The notes under the pieces were generated by a model. It saw only the letters and a list, made by a program, of their open reading frames with translations, was not told the origin of the DNA and searched no databases. From the NCBI RefSeq assembly GCF_900660755.1, contig NZ_LR215050.1, positions 496,001 to 560,000 of the forward strand: 64,000 bases of DNA, given 5' to 3'. Positions 1 through 8,800 of this stretch are shown piece by piece (position 1 is the first letter of the stretch; each line of letters opens with the position of its first letter). Both the position numbers and the translations under genes were made by a program. This DNA is from Acholeplasma hippikon (lineage in GTDB: Bacteria; Bacillota_I; Bacilli_A; Acholeplasmatales; Acholeplasmataceae).

Positions 1-1
1 C

Positions 2-496
2 AGTATCGCATCTTCTAACTTCTATGATGAGGCAATGAATATCGTATTTATAGGTAACCCTGGTGTTGGTAAGACACATCTAGCAATAGCTATAGGTTAT
101 GAGGTAGCCATTAAAAGAAATAGTGTATATTTTATAAAGTTTAACAAACTGATTAACATATTAAAAAACGCCTATCAAGAAGGCAGTTTCGAAAGAAAAA
201 TCAAACACTTTTTCAAATATAAATTACTGATTATTGATGAAGTAGGATTTAATGAGATATCACCACTAGAATCTAAACTTTTCTTTCAATTAATCGATTT
301 AAGATATTCTAAGCGCTCAACTGTGTTTACTAGTAATATGACATTTGAAAAATGGCCCAATATATTAGGTAATGATGAAATGATTACTAAAGCAATTTTA
401 GATAGAATTCTTCATCACTCTTATCTGTTTAATATCACTGGTAACTCTTATCGTATTAAAGATAAACTTAAATACAATAAAACTGAGGAATCTTAA
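2..496 (+). CDS. istB: IS21-family helper ATPase IstB, 5'-truncated by window edge
   Basis: The frame is open to the left edge, so the first ATG at 35 is internal and the gene begins outside the window. The visible part has a Walker A motif (GNPGVGKT, bases 53-76), a Walker B motif (LLIIDEV), and the sensor-type segment VFTSNMTFEKW followed by the ILDRILHHSYLFNITGNSYR tail typical of IstB/DnaC-like AAA+ proteins. IstB helps the IstA transposase select target DNA. The gene ends about where IstB proteins normally end, so the 3' end looks intact; whether istA lies upstream cannot be seen. A DnaC/DnaI-type helicase loader is the alternative, but the C-terminal sequence fits IstB better. Confidence 0.85.
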   Translation, partial: SIASSNFYDEAMNIVFIGNPGVGKTHLAIAIGYEVAIKRNSVYFIKFNKLINILKNAYQEGSFERKIKHFFKYKLLIIDEVGFNEISPLESKLFFQLIDLRYSKRSTVFTSNMTFEKWPNILGNDEMITKAILDRILHHSYLFNITGNSYRIKDKLKYNKTEES

Positions 497-786
497 CTGC
501 ACACAATTGTACATTCTTAACTTGACATTTATAGAATAGGGTGGACTTATTAGTCCTATTATAAAAGGCTGAAATTTTTGGCGGCTGCAATATCTATAAG
601 CCCTTTCCACCAGTTTTAGAAAAAAGCAAAATTAAGCCCTATTATAATGGAAAAGCGGTAGCATTTATGGCCACCGCAATGTTTCTATTATAGTAGTAAA
701 AATAAACTTAATATTAATCAACTTGATAATAACCAAATATGTAAAAACCAAGTTCACAATACCTAAAATTTTTCCACTACAATGAT
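497..786. other. Non-coding gap holding the probable right end of the IS21-like element
   Basis: No convincing gene is present. Directly after istB comes a short segment with an ACAATTGT palindrome and CTTAACTTGACATTTA, which resembles the DNA that commonly follows istB in IS21 elements (from memory, not checked). The rest holds a long imperfect inverted repeat (GGTGGACTTAT at 540-550 against ATAAG and TCCACC at 596-611) and two related segments listed separately. The exact element boundary cannot be fixed without a second copy. Confidence 0.4.
555..693. repeat. Two imperfect ~50-bp direct repeats downstream of istB
   Basis: Segments 555-600 and 638-693 share CCTATTATAA at the start, a GC-rich core (GGCGGCTGCAAT against GGCCACCGCAAT) and TCTAT near the end. 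The second copy contains the hairpin GCGGT/ACCGC. They may be transposase-binding repeats of the IS21 end, or a small palindromic element. Identity is only moderate. Confidence 0.4.
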
Positions 787-1809
787 TTATATTAGATTTG
801 CTGTTAAATAGACTCTTTTTCTAGTCCTTGTAATTGCAGTGTACATATTCTTAGAATTTAAGGTTTTCCCTAAAATAACAACATCCTCATCAATTGTCAT
901 GCCTTTGGATTTTTTTATAGTATACTTTGGTCCCTTCCAATTATTAATTATTTCTGAAATATTTGCAGTGGCTGATTGATATAATAAGGTTCTTCTAGAG
1001 TCATCAAAATTGATCACTTGATTAATGTTAATAGTACATACACCACCATCACTTTTTGCTCCATATATATCTATTCTCATATTATCTCTAATCCATTTGC
1101 AATTATCATCGGGACATCTGTAACTTTGATTTTTATAATAATGAGGTTCTAAGTTTTCAAACCATTCTCCTCCACCATTAATGTTTTGATAGTCATCGCC
1201 AAGCAAATATAGATTAACATTTGATTCTGCCAATAGTTTTGCAAACCTCTCATGATAACCTTTTAAGTCTTGGGATTCATCTATAATTAAAACATTAAAT
1301 CTATCTTCAATAATATCTTTGATTTTGTCTGCATAATTGTCTAATAAATAATTACATAGGTCACTTCTTAGTTGATCTGTCAAAACTATTTTATCTTTCC
1401 CAAATATATACTTTATAAAATTCAAATTAGGCAATCCATTCATTTGATGTAATTCAATATTCTCTAATCCTAATTCAAAAGAAGTCTTATGAGTTTTATT
1501 ATACAAAAATCCATCACTTTTTATTTTGATATTAGAGACACCTTTCAAGTAAGTAGGAATATTTTCACTTGAAACATATTCAATTTTACCTCCATGAGAG
1601 ATTAATGGAATCAAATCAATTAATTTTGGAATAATATACGATACAAACAGCGAATCAATTGTTTTACTCAAAAAACCTTCATTAGATACTTCATCAACAA
1701 CTTTATTATTAAATGCAAGATATATGCAGTTTTTATTAGAAGTTATTAGCCTTTTAGATTCAGTTGTTTTTCCGCCACCCGCAACAAATTTAATTACTGT
1801 TAAACTCAT
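787..1809 (-). CDS. Compact SF1 (UvrD/viral-type) helicase, partner of the OLD nuclease
   Basis: At 340 residues this is a minimal superfamily 1 helicase. Visible motifs in order: I (VAGGGKTT, 9-16), Ia (IYLAFNNK, 29-36), II (VLIIDESQDL, 173-182), III (LLGDDYQNING, 202-212), IV (SYRCPD, 229-234), V (SKGMTIDEDVVIL, 301-313) and VI (YTAITRTRKRVYL, 323-335). The P-loop and motifs V/VI recall RNA-virus SF1 helicases as much as UvrD, and there is little room for the 1B/2B inserts of UvrD/Rep. The ATG lies inside the end of the upstream OLD gene (20-bp overlap), so the two are translationally coupled. An OLD ATPase-TOPRIM protein followed by an SF1 helicase is the Gabija (GajA-GajB) arrangement, but GajB is near 490 residues. 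Likely role: sensing DNA ends or nucleotides for the nuclease; this is inference. Confidence 0.8.
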   Translation of the reverse strand: MSLTVIKFVAGGGKTTESKRLITSNKNCIYLAFNNKVVDEVSNEGFLSKTIDSLFVSYIIPKLIDLIPLISHGGKIEYVSSENIPTYLKGVSNIKIKSDGFLYNKTHKTSFELGLENIELHQMNGLPNLNFIKYIFGKDKIVLTDQLRSDLCNYLLDNYADKIKDIIEDRFNVLIIDESQDLKGYHERFAKLLAESNVNLYLLGDDYQNINGGGEWFENLEPHYYKNQSYRCPDDNCKWIRDNMRIDIYGAKSDGGVCTININQVINFDDSRRTLLYQSATANISEIINNWKGPKYTIKKSKGMTIDEDVVILGKTLNSKNMYTAITRTRKRVYLTANLI

Positions 1810-3235
1810 TTTCTATCTCCTGAATTATATGCCAGTTAGATAAATCAACGTCGGAATCAATTAGTTTTTCAGCAATAACTGTTTTTTTACCATTTTTTGC
1901 AACAAATATCTCATTATGCGATGATTCTTCTAGTAAACAACAAACTTCATTTGGAATTAATCCTTCTCTATATAAGTCAGATTCCAATGTGTTGTATGTA
2001 GAAATCAATTTTATATTACGATCGTTACAATATTTTTCTAAATTTTTATATCTCTCTGTTGGAGTTAATTGTCCTGATAATAATATATCTGTATCACTGA
2101 TTACTATTACCTTTTTATTCAATAATACAGCTAATTCTATATATGGTTCGAACATAATCCCCGCAACATTAACGATAGTCCAATTTTTTTGCCGTTGCAT
2201 TATATAATTTTTTAGCAATAACTCTTCAGTTATTCCTTCAACTAGGACAATATTATCTCCGAAAATAATTTCACAACGCCCTGGATGTAAAAATTTGCTT
2301 ATTTTTCTTTTGTTTAAATCAGATAGGTTAGTTAATTTGGCACCTGAAATATCTATCAATTCTTCGTTCATCAACTCATTTATAACAATTGGAGAATGAG
2401 TAGTAGCGATTATTTGGACATTATCATTAAATTGTTTTATCTCCCTAAGTAAGTTTCTAAGCAATGCTGGATGTAAGTGATTTTCAATTTCATCGATTAA
2501 AATAATATTATGCTTTTCATCCATAGTATTAAGAATTATATTAGCTATGCTTTTGTATCCAGAACCTATAGAATAATTATGCTCTTTATCTCCATTGACA
2601 ATATAAACTTTTTCATCAGTAATTTTTGGCTCAGTTAATTCAATATCAAAATTTTGATTGAATTTTTCACAAAATTTTTTAAATAAATCAACTTTTGAAA
2701 TCATGGACGATTTGATTCTCTCTTTTGATTCGACCATTAAAGCCGAATATTTATCTTCTGATTCAATAAACTTTGAAATCCCAACAGAAAGCCAATCTGA
2801 ATATAGATCATCAATTCTTACTAATGGGATCATGTATATATTTGGTATCTTTTCTTCCTCTCTTAATATCTCATAATCCACATCTGCATCATTATAAAGT
2901 TTAATTACTTTAATATACTTGCCAGTTTGTGTTTTTCTTACTATTAAAATAAACCCACACTTCTTCCCTTCAGAATCAAAATAGTTTAAACTAGGTATAT
3001 CATTACTAGATAATTTTACCTTTATAATTATCGGATTTGAATCATCGCTATTATAAAAATCTGATTTTCTAACTTTGAAATATTCATTTGTTATTAAAGA
3101 AAAAGCCAATCTTATCCCCTCTAATAAATTTGTTTTACCAGAGTTATTTTTCCCAAAAATTACATTTAATTTTTGATTTAAACTATATTTTCCATTTAGG
3201 TTTCTAAAATTTTGAAATTCAATTTCTTCAATCAT
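1790..3235 (-). CDS. OLD-family ATPase-TOPRIM endonuclease (GajA-like)
   Basis: The N-terminal ABC-type ATPase half has Walker A GKNNSGKT (28-35), a signature-like segment YSIGSGYKSI (221-230), Walker B IILIDEIEN (244-252) and the H-loop ATTHSP (277-282). The C-terminal half is a TOPRIM nuclease with VLVEGITEE (330-338, metal-binding Glu) and VISDTD (378-383, DxD). This is the OLD layout; class 2 OLD proteins sit next to a UvrD-like helicase, as here. At 481 residues it is about 100 shorter than GajA. A Shine-Dalgarno AAGGGGAG lies 7-8 bp before the ATG and a TATAAT box lies about 55 bp upstream. Expected to nick or cut DNA during phage infection; function is inferred from family and neighbours. 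Confidence 0.85.
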   Translation of the reverse strand: MIEEIEFQNFRNLNGKYSLNQKLNVIFGKNNSGKTNLLEGIRLAFSLITNEYFKVRKSDFYNSDDSNPIIIKVKLSSNDIPSLNYFDSEGKKCGFILIVRKTQTGKYIKVIKLYNDADVDYEILREEEKIPNIYMIPLVRIDDLYSDWLSVGISKFIESEDKYSALMVESKERIKSSMISKVDLFKKFCEKFNQNFDIELTEPKITDEKVYIVNGDKEHNYSIGSGYKSIANIILNTMDEKHNIILIDEIENHLHPALLRNLLREIKQFNDNVQIIATTHSPIVINELMNEELIDISGAKLTNLSDLNKRKISKFLHPGRCEIIFGDNIVLVEGITEELLLKNYIMQRQKNWTIVNVAGIMFEPYIELAVLLNKKVIVISDTDILLSGQLTPTERYKNLEKYCNDRNIKLISTYNTLESDLYREGLIPNEVCCLLEESSHNEIFVAKNGKKTVIAEKLIDSDVDLSNWHIIQEIENEFNSN

Positions 3236-3330
3236 GATTTTCTCTCCCCTTATATTTAGATTTTTATTGATTCTTTTTAAACTTAAGGATATTATATTGC
3301 TAATTTAAGTACATTTTTTATACAAAGAAT

Positions 3331-3358
3331 TTGTGTTTTATTTTACTTGGTGTATAAT
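3331..3358 (+). promoter_or_regulatory. Promoter of the candidate structured RNA
   Basis: TTGTGT (3331-3336), 16-bp spacer, TATAAT (3353-3358). The first base of the 8-bp closing helix of the RNA is at 3365, seven bases after the -10 box, which is where transcription should start. Confidence 0.65.
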
Positions 3359-3364
3359 ATATGT

Positions 3365-3455
3365 GAACTAACTTGTGAAGGGTTAAAGCTGGGTTACCGA
3401 ATGGTAGTAGGCATTTGCCGAGAATTCCTTTGCACCTAGGGTTAGTTCTTTTTTA
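3365..3455 (+). ncRNA. Candidate ~85-90-nt structured small RNA in the defence island
   Basis: The sequence begins with GAACTAAC (3365-3372) and ends with its exact complement GTTAGTTC (3441-3448) followed by a T-rich tract, so the closing stem doubles as an intrinsic terminator. Inside it, TGTGAAGG pairs with CCTTTGCA (8 bp with two G-U pairs), and two hairpins follow: GTTACC/GGTAGT around a GAAT loop and GGC/GCC around ATTT. The promoter fits the 5' end exactly. It is divergent from the OLD-helicase pair and its 3' end overlaps, antisense, the last codons of the DUF3644 gene. I do not recognise the family; it is not SRP RNA, which would need the GGTCAGG...GGAAGGAAGCAGC domain. Confidence 0.6.
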
Positions 3456-4467
3456 TTTTCATGAAATCTTTTATTTTTTTGAAGATTTCTTGATCATTAC
3501 AAATATCGTCAATAATTTTTTGTACTAATTCATATGAATAAGTGTAAGACCATCTATTGCCTAATATATGCTTATATGAATATTCAGGTATCTCTTTAAT
3601 ATTGTAAAATAGATTATATAAATTAAATGTATATGTTGTAAAATTGGTCTTGCTCCCATCACTTATAGGTGCAATTTTTATATCTAATTTTAAAAGTTCA
3701 GAATTAACACAATCAAGCACCTGCTTAGTAGATAATGGATGCGAAATTCCAGAATCTATAGGTTTATGAATTACTTTTAATTTTGCATCTTTTGGCGCTG
3801 ATTTACTGATTGTAAAATCAGCTTCATGTGCATTATTAACTTGTTTTACTGTAATTTGATATGTAAATGCCATTGTTTGTGGTATCAAATTGTTATTACT
3901 AGTTTCACTCATTATATATTCTAAGTACCTCTTTGTTGATTCAAATTTGGTATATATTTCTTTATTGTATTTACTTACTAAATTGATTGTATCATGAGGA
4001 GATGGTAAGAACATTGTTATATAATTTGAGGGTAATTTATCATTAATACTTATCTGAAATAATTGATATAATTTGTTGGTATAGTTCATTACACAAGCCA
4101 TAAAAATATCATTAAACATTATTGCATATTCAGGAACAATTAAGTGATTAGCCATATTTCTAAGACCTACAACAGCTTCTAAATTAATTCTTATTGGGTC
4201 TTTAGAATTAGTCATTATTTTTTTAATGGCATCTGTTAATGAAATAGTTCTGTTTTTATTCTTATTCTTATAATAAATCGGTAATTCGCTTTTTAACATG
4301 TGAGCTTTTAATAATAACTCCCATGCATTACATATAAAAAAAGTAAAACCTTCTACTTTATACTTAATTGTAGGTTTATTGTATATCTCGATTCCTAACA
4401 AAAACGACTCTTGACTTTTTTCTACCATCAGTGAAATTAACTTTTCTTTTTCTTTTTTTTGTTCCAT
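3442..4467 (-). CDS. DUF3644-type HEPN-like protein, probable RNase or abortive-infection effector
   Basis: The N-terminal ~120 residues match what I know of DUF3644: VEKSQESFLLGIEIYNKPT, then FFICNAWELLLKAHML, then RTISLTDAIKKI and LRNMANH. The segment R103-N-M-A-N-H108 fits the R-x4-H motif of HEPN ribonucleases, and it lies in the expected place near the end of a helical domain. The rest of the 341 residues is not recognisable. DUF3644 genes are frequent in phage-defence islands. The Shine-Dalgarno is weak (GGGGT), so an internal start at Met14 is possible. The stop codon lies within the terminator helix of the opposite-strand RNA. RNase activity is inference; the motif itself is visible. 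Confidence 0.65.
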   Translation of the reverse strand: MEQKKEKEKLISLMVEKSQESFLLGIEIYNKPTIKYKVEGFTFFICNAWELLLKAHMLKSELPIYYKNKNKNRTISLTDAIKKIMTNSKDPIRINLEAVVGLRNMANHLIVPEYAIMFNDIFMACVMNYTNKLYQLFQISINDKLPSNYITMFLPSPHDTINLVSKYNKEIYTKFESTKRYLEYIMSETSNNNLIPQTMAFTYQITVKQVNNAHEADFTISKSAPKDAKLKVIHKPIDSGISHPLSTKQVLDCVNSELLKLDIKIAPISDGSKTNFTTYTFNLYNLFYNIKEIPEYSYKHILGNRWSYTYSYELVQKIIDDICNDQEIFKKIKDFMKIKKN

Positions 4468-4548
4468 CCATAATACCCCATTTAAACTTAATTATGCATT
4501 TTATGTAATTTATACTAACTTTTCACTATAATAAAAAATGTTTATTAC

Positions 4549-7500
4549 TTATACAATTCCAAAGAATCTCTCGAAAAATTCAAGTAATCTAGCTAATACT
4601 GTTTTACGCTTTTCATCACGATTCCCGCTTCCAAATCTAGATATTGGTGGAAGTATCTTATCGACATCAGTTCCAGTAGTTTTGATACTTCCTGTTTCAA
4701 AAGCAGTAGAGATAAATTTACGAGTCTCAGATTCCTTAAGATTTTCTGTTTCGATAATTTTTTTTATTGCTTTTTCTTTTTCTTCAGCAACATAACTACG
4801 CCATTCATCAAGTACATCATCTACTTCATTTATACCCTTAATAAAGTTTTCAATTAACGCTTTTTTACTTCTCATTTCAGGTGATGAATCTATTGCTTTT
4901 TGAATATTAATTAGTATTTCTTTATCTTCCGAATGTGAATCATGATATTTTTGAACAAGCATTAAAATATAGTCAATATTAATTTCTACTTGTTTAAGTA
5001 GTTCAATTTCAAAAACAACATCATCGGAAACATCAACCGCTTTTCCATCTTTACTTTTATTCTTCCATTCTTCTTTTAGATCTAGATATCTACCACAATA
5101 ATCTTGGAAATCTCTTTCACTAATTAGTTCATTACCACTAAATTCATCAAATGAAGTTAATAAGTTTCTCATACGAAGAATTGAGCCAAATAAAGCAATA
5201 AACTCTTTTTGATATTTTTCTCCAACAAATGAAGGTTGTTCTAATGAGAATGATTCATTAAGTTCATCAATCATATCAACATATCCTTCACGATAAAATC
5301 CATTTTCATCGTGATATCCTTGATAATAATCTTTAAATCCTTTTAGTAATACGATACCACCAGCGTTTTTATCCCCAAACAAAGATATTGCTTCATCAGT
5401 TTTCTTTTGGAGATTTCTAAAGCACACGATATTACCAAATGTCTTAATTGAGTTAAGAATGCGATTAGTTCTTGAGAATGCTTGAATAAGTCCATGCATT
5501 TTTAGATTCTTATCAACCCATAAAGTATTTAAGGTTGTTGCATCAAATCCAGTTAAGAACATGTTTACTACTATGAGTAAATCAAGCTCCTTATTTTTCA
5601 TCCTTAATGATACATCTTTATAATAGTTTTGGAACTTATCACTCGATGTATCATAGTTAGTAGAAAACATCGCATTATAATCCTTAATAGCACCTTCAAG
5701 GAAATCTCTACTTGATTGATCAAGTGATGTAGTATCATCAGGTACTTCTTCATCTAGAATACCATCAGCTTCTTCTTCATTTGCTCCATATGAGTAAATA
5801 AGTCCAATCTTAAGTGCTTTCGCAGGGTTTTCTGCCATTTGTTTTTTAAACTCATTGTAATAAATTTTAGCAGCTTCTATTGAACTTACTGCTAAGATTG
5901 AATTAAAGCCATTAATATAATTGGATTGCTTATTCTCCTTAACTACTTTTCTATCTCTTGCAGAAACTACTTCATTTACATTTGATACAACACTATGCTT
6001 AAAGGATTTTATGTTCCGATAAGTCTTTTGGTCAAAGTGGTCAAGAATGTACTTGGTCACCAGTCTAATTCTCTCTGGATTCATATAAACTTTTTCTCTA
6101 TCAATATCCCATACTTCTTCATCTTCAATATCACCTGGAAGGTCAATTGTCTTAATATAATCAACCCTAAAAGGCAATACATTTTTATCATTAATTGCAT
6201 CCACAATCGTATAAGCATGAAGTTGTTGACCAAACGCTTGTTCAGTAGTTCTTAGTTTTGCATTTTTTTGTACAGTTGAATTAACTGCAAATATTGGTGT
6301 TCCAGTAAATCCAAATAAATGATACTTTTTAAAGTTTTTGGTAATTGCTGCATGCATATCACCAAATTGGCTTCGATGACATTCATCAAAGATAATTACT
6401 ACATGCTTGTTAAATACTTCATGACCTTTATTTTTTTCAATAAAAATAGATAATTTTTGAATTGTAGTAATGATAATCTTTACATTACTATCTTCTAATT
6501 GTTTCTTTAAAATAGCAGTTGATCTATTTGAATTAGCTGCACCTTTTTCAAAGCGATCATATTCTCTCATTGTTTGATAGTCTAGATCTTTTCTATCAAC
6601 AACAAATATAACTTTATCAATGTAAGGAATCTTAGTAGCAAGTCTAGCAGTTTTAAAAGAGGTCAGTGTTTTTCCACTACCTGTGGTATGCCAAATATAT
6701 CCACCGCCTTCAACTGTTCCATATTTCTTGTAATTGTTTGCAATCTCGATTCTATTTAAAATTCTTTCAGTAGCAACAATTTGATATGGTCTCAGGACTA
6801 AAAGCATTTTATCTACAGTGAAGACACAATACTTTGTTAGAATATTAAGTATTGTATGTTTTGAGAAAAATGTTCTAGTAAAGTCAATTAAATCAGGAAT
6901 GATTTTATTATTAGCATCAGCCCAATAAGAAGTAAATTCAAAAGTATTCGATGTTTTTTCCTTCTTAGTCTTATTTTGTGAATCTTTAATATGATTAAAT
7001 CTCGTACTATTTGAATAATATTTTGTATTAGTTCCGTTTGATATCACAAATATTTGAACATAATTAAATAATCCTGATTCTGCCCAGAATGAATCTCTTT
7101 GATATCGATTGATTTGGTTGAATGCTTCTTTAATGGCTACACCACGTCTTTTTAGTTCAACATGAACAAGCGGTAACCCATTCACTAGAATTGTAACATC
7201 GTAACGATTTTCATAACGTCCATCAGTGACTGTGTATTGATTGATTACTTGGAGTTTATTTTTATTGATGTTTGATTTATCAATTAGATTAATATTCTTT
7301 GATGAACCATCATCTTTAATAAGTACTTGACGATAATCTTCTTGGATAATCTTTGTTTTTTCAGCTATACCATCATTGGGATTAGCAAGTCTATGCTTAA
7401 AAAATCTATCCCATTCATCATCACTAAATTGATAATTGTTAAGTATCTCTAATTGTTTTCTTAAATTTTTAATTAGATCCTCTTCATTATGAATTGATAA

Positions 7501-7650
7501 ATATTCATATGATTGTTGGCATAATAGATTAATAAACTCTTTTTCTAGTTCTGCTTCACTTTGATATGAATCCGATTTAGAAACCACAGGTTTATACTCA
7601 GTAACAACAGTAGAATCAGATGATTCAGTAATAATGTTATAGTTTGGCAT
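4549..7650 (-). CDS. hsdR: Type I restriction endonuclease subunit R (type IC-like)
   Basis: At 1033 residues it has the length of EcoR124I HsdR. The N-terminal PD-(D/E)xK nuclease is visible as D151 followed by E165-L-K167 in the segment DVTILVNGLPLVHVELKRRG. The motor follows with Walker A HTTGSGKT (321-328), the DEAD-box variant FDECHRSQFGD (421-431), GFTGTPIF and SRTNRILN (motif VI). HsdR translocates DNA past the bound methylase complex and cuts when translocation stalls. It is the last gene of the operon, one base after hsdS. No frameshift or missing catalytic residue is seen, so the subunit should be active. Confidence 0.95.
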   Translation of the reverse strand: MPNYNIITESSDSTVVTEYKPVVSKSDSYQSEAELEKEFINLLCQQSYEYLSIHNEEDLIKNLRKQLEILNNYQFSDDEWDRFFKHRLANPNDGIAEKTKIIQEDYRQVLIKDDGSSKNINLIDKSNINKNKLQVINQYTVTDGRYENRYDVTILVNGLPLVHVELKRRGVAIKEAFNQINRYQRDSFWAESGLFNYVQIFVISNGTNTKYYSNSTRFNHIKDSQNKTKKEKTSNTFEFTSYWADANNKIIPDLIDFTRTFFSKHTILNILTKYCVFTVDKMLLVLRPYQIVATERILNRIEIANNYKKYGTVEGGGYIWHTTGSGKTLTSFKTARLATKIPYIDKVIFVVDRKDLDYQTMREYDRFEKGAANSNRSTAILKKQLEDSNVKIIITTIQKLSIFIEKNKGHEVFNKHVVIIFDECHRSQFGDMHAAITKNFKKYHLFGFTGTPIFAVNSTVQKNAKLRTTEQAFGQQLHAYTIVDAINDKNVLPFRVDYIKTIDLPGDIEDEEVWDIDREKVYMNPERIRLVTKYILDHFDQKTYRNIKSFKHSVVSNVNEVVSARDRKVVKENKQSNYINGFNSILAVSSIEAAKIYYNEFKKQMAENPAKALKIGLIYSYGANEEEADGILDEEVPDDTTSLDQSSRDFLEGAIKDYNAMFSTNYDTSSDKFQNYYKDVSLRMKNKELDLLIVVNMFLTGFDATTLNTLWVDKNLKMHGLIQAFSRTNRILNSIKTFGNIVCFRNLQKKTDEAISLFGDKNAGGIVLLKGFKDYYQGYHDENGFYREGYVDMIDELNESFSLEQPSFVGEKYQKEFIALFGSILRMRNLLTSFDEFSGNELISERDFQDYCGRYLDLKEEWKNKSKDGKAVDVSDDVVFEIELLKQVEINIDYILMLVQKYHDSHSEDKEILINIQKAIDSSPEMRSKKALIENFIKGINEVDDVLDEWRSYVAEEKEKAIKKIIETENLKESETRKFISTAFETGSIKTTGTDVDKILPPISRFGSGNRDEKRKTVLARLLEFFERFFGIV

Positions 7651-7651
7651 A

Positions 7652-8800
7652 TTAAACCTCCAGTTCTTTAAAAGTTAAAAGTTCATCTCTATAGTATTCG
7701 TATTGGTTTTTTCTGGCTTCTATTTCAGCTGGTATACCACTGGTTAGGTCACTGCAGAGAGTGTCAAAGCGCTCTAAGATAGCCACGATGCGCTCTTGTT
7801 CTTTAAGTGAAGGGACAGGGATTGGATATTTCATAATTGCAGTTTTATCTCCACGAGGCATTTTTGCACCTTTCGCATTTTGCATATTATATACAAAAAA
7901 GTTATCTGATGAAAGAACGAAATATAAATACTTTGGTAAAACAGCTTTTATATCATTTATGTGTATAACAAGAACATCTCCATTTGTTCCGCCTGCGTCC
8001 GTTGCTAACCATATTTTTTTTAGATATGGACGAATATTACCTATGAGTATGTCTCCAATATCATATTTTATTAAACGGCCTTCTAATGGCACGTAGTTTG
8101 ATGTTGTCTTTCCCATCTTATCAGGAAGAAGGTTGTCCACACCAACATATGTCTCCGAATTTACTTCCCTAGCTTCTATACGACTTTTTGTATATCTAGC
8201 GATTTCACCTAAAGTCCTCCACTCTACCTCTTCTCCAAAATTCAACAGTAAATCCCTATAATACTCATACTGCTTTTTTCTTGCTGTAAGCTCTGCTGTA
8301 AGCTCTGCTGTAAGCTCTGCTGTAAGCTCTGTGAAATTGTCTAATATTCTGACAATTTCACGTTGCACCTCTATAGGTGGAACGGGCACAACATAGGATT
8401 CTAAAGTACCTAAAGTTATATATGGAACAGAGCCTTCTTTTTGAAATTTTTGAGCATAATCTCTGAAATCTCGTTTAAAACAATGAAATAAAAACCTAAC
8501 ATTAATATCTTCATTAAAGTCTTTTAATATATATGTTCTCTGATATGCATCAAATTTTCCAATATAGTGCTTTACATCCCCTATATATCCATTACCAGCT
8601 ATTAATAGTGCCTCGCAATCAAAAGAATATGAATCAATTTTATAAGTTTCTTGCGAACATGTAAAAAAGGGATATTTACCGTTATTAACCATGGCATTAG
8701 CATTCAACTTACCAGTTGCAATAGAACATAAATTGCTTATTTTTCTATAGGTAACACCGATAGGACAATATGTTTTTATTAGTTCATCAAGTCTACTCAT
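7652..8800 (-). CDS. hsdS: Type I specificity subunit S with TAEL spacer repeats
   Basis: Two target-recognition domains are separated by a central conserved region and followed by a C-terminal one: ARKKQYEYYRDLLLNF (173-188) and ARKNQYEYYRDELLTF near the end are near-copies, the internal symmetry expected of HsdS. Between the first recognition domain and the central helix lies ELTA repeated four times (158-173). In EcoR124I and its variant, adding one TAEL unit lengthens the spacer of the bipartite target (established for that system). At 382 residues it is full length. It overlaps the end of hsdM by 8 bp. The recognition sequence cannot be read from the protein. Confidence 0.93.
   Translation of the reverse strand: MSRLDELIKTYCPIGVTYRKISNLCSIATGKLNANAMVNNGKYPFFTCSQETYKIDSYSFDCEALLIAGNGYIGDVKHYIGKFDAYQRTYILKDFNEDINVRFLFHCFKRDFRDYAQKFQKEGSVPYITLGTLESYVVPVPPIEVQREIVRILDNFTELTAELTAELTAELTARKKQYEYYRDLLLNFGEEVEWRTLGEIARYTKSRIEAREVNSETYVGVDNLLPDKMGKTTSNYVPLEGRLIKYDIGDILIGNIRPYLKKIWLATDAGGTNGDVLVIHINDIKAVLPKYLYFVLSSDNFFVYNMQNAKGAKMPRGDKTAIMKYPIPVPSLKEQERIVAILERFDTLCSDLTSGIPAEIEARKNQYEYYRDELLTFKELEV
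8283..8330 (-). repeat. hsdS: Four perfect 12-bp tandem repeats inside hsdS
   Basis: The unit GCTGTAAGCTCT (plus strand) occurs at 8283, 8295, 8307 and 8319 without a mismatch and codes ELTA on the minus strand. Gain or loss of a unit keeps the frame and should change the spacing between the two half-sites recognised, as in EcoR124. Perfect identity at DNA level points to recent slippage. Confidence 0.95.

Noticed and set aside
35-496. ATG at 35 as the start of istB
   Set aside because: The frame stays open to the left edge and codes sensible IstB residues, so the gene begins outside the window.
3365-3455. SRP (4.5S) RNA
   Set aside because: The conserved domain IV sequence (GGTCAGG...GGAAGGAAGCAGC) is absent.
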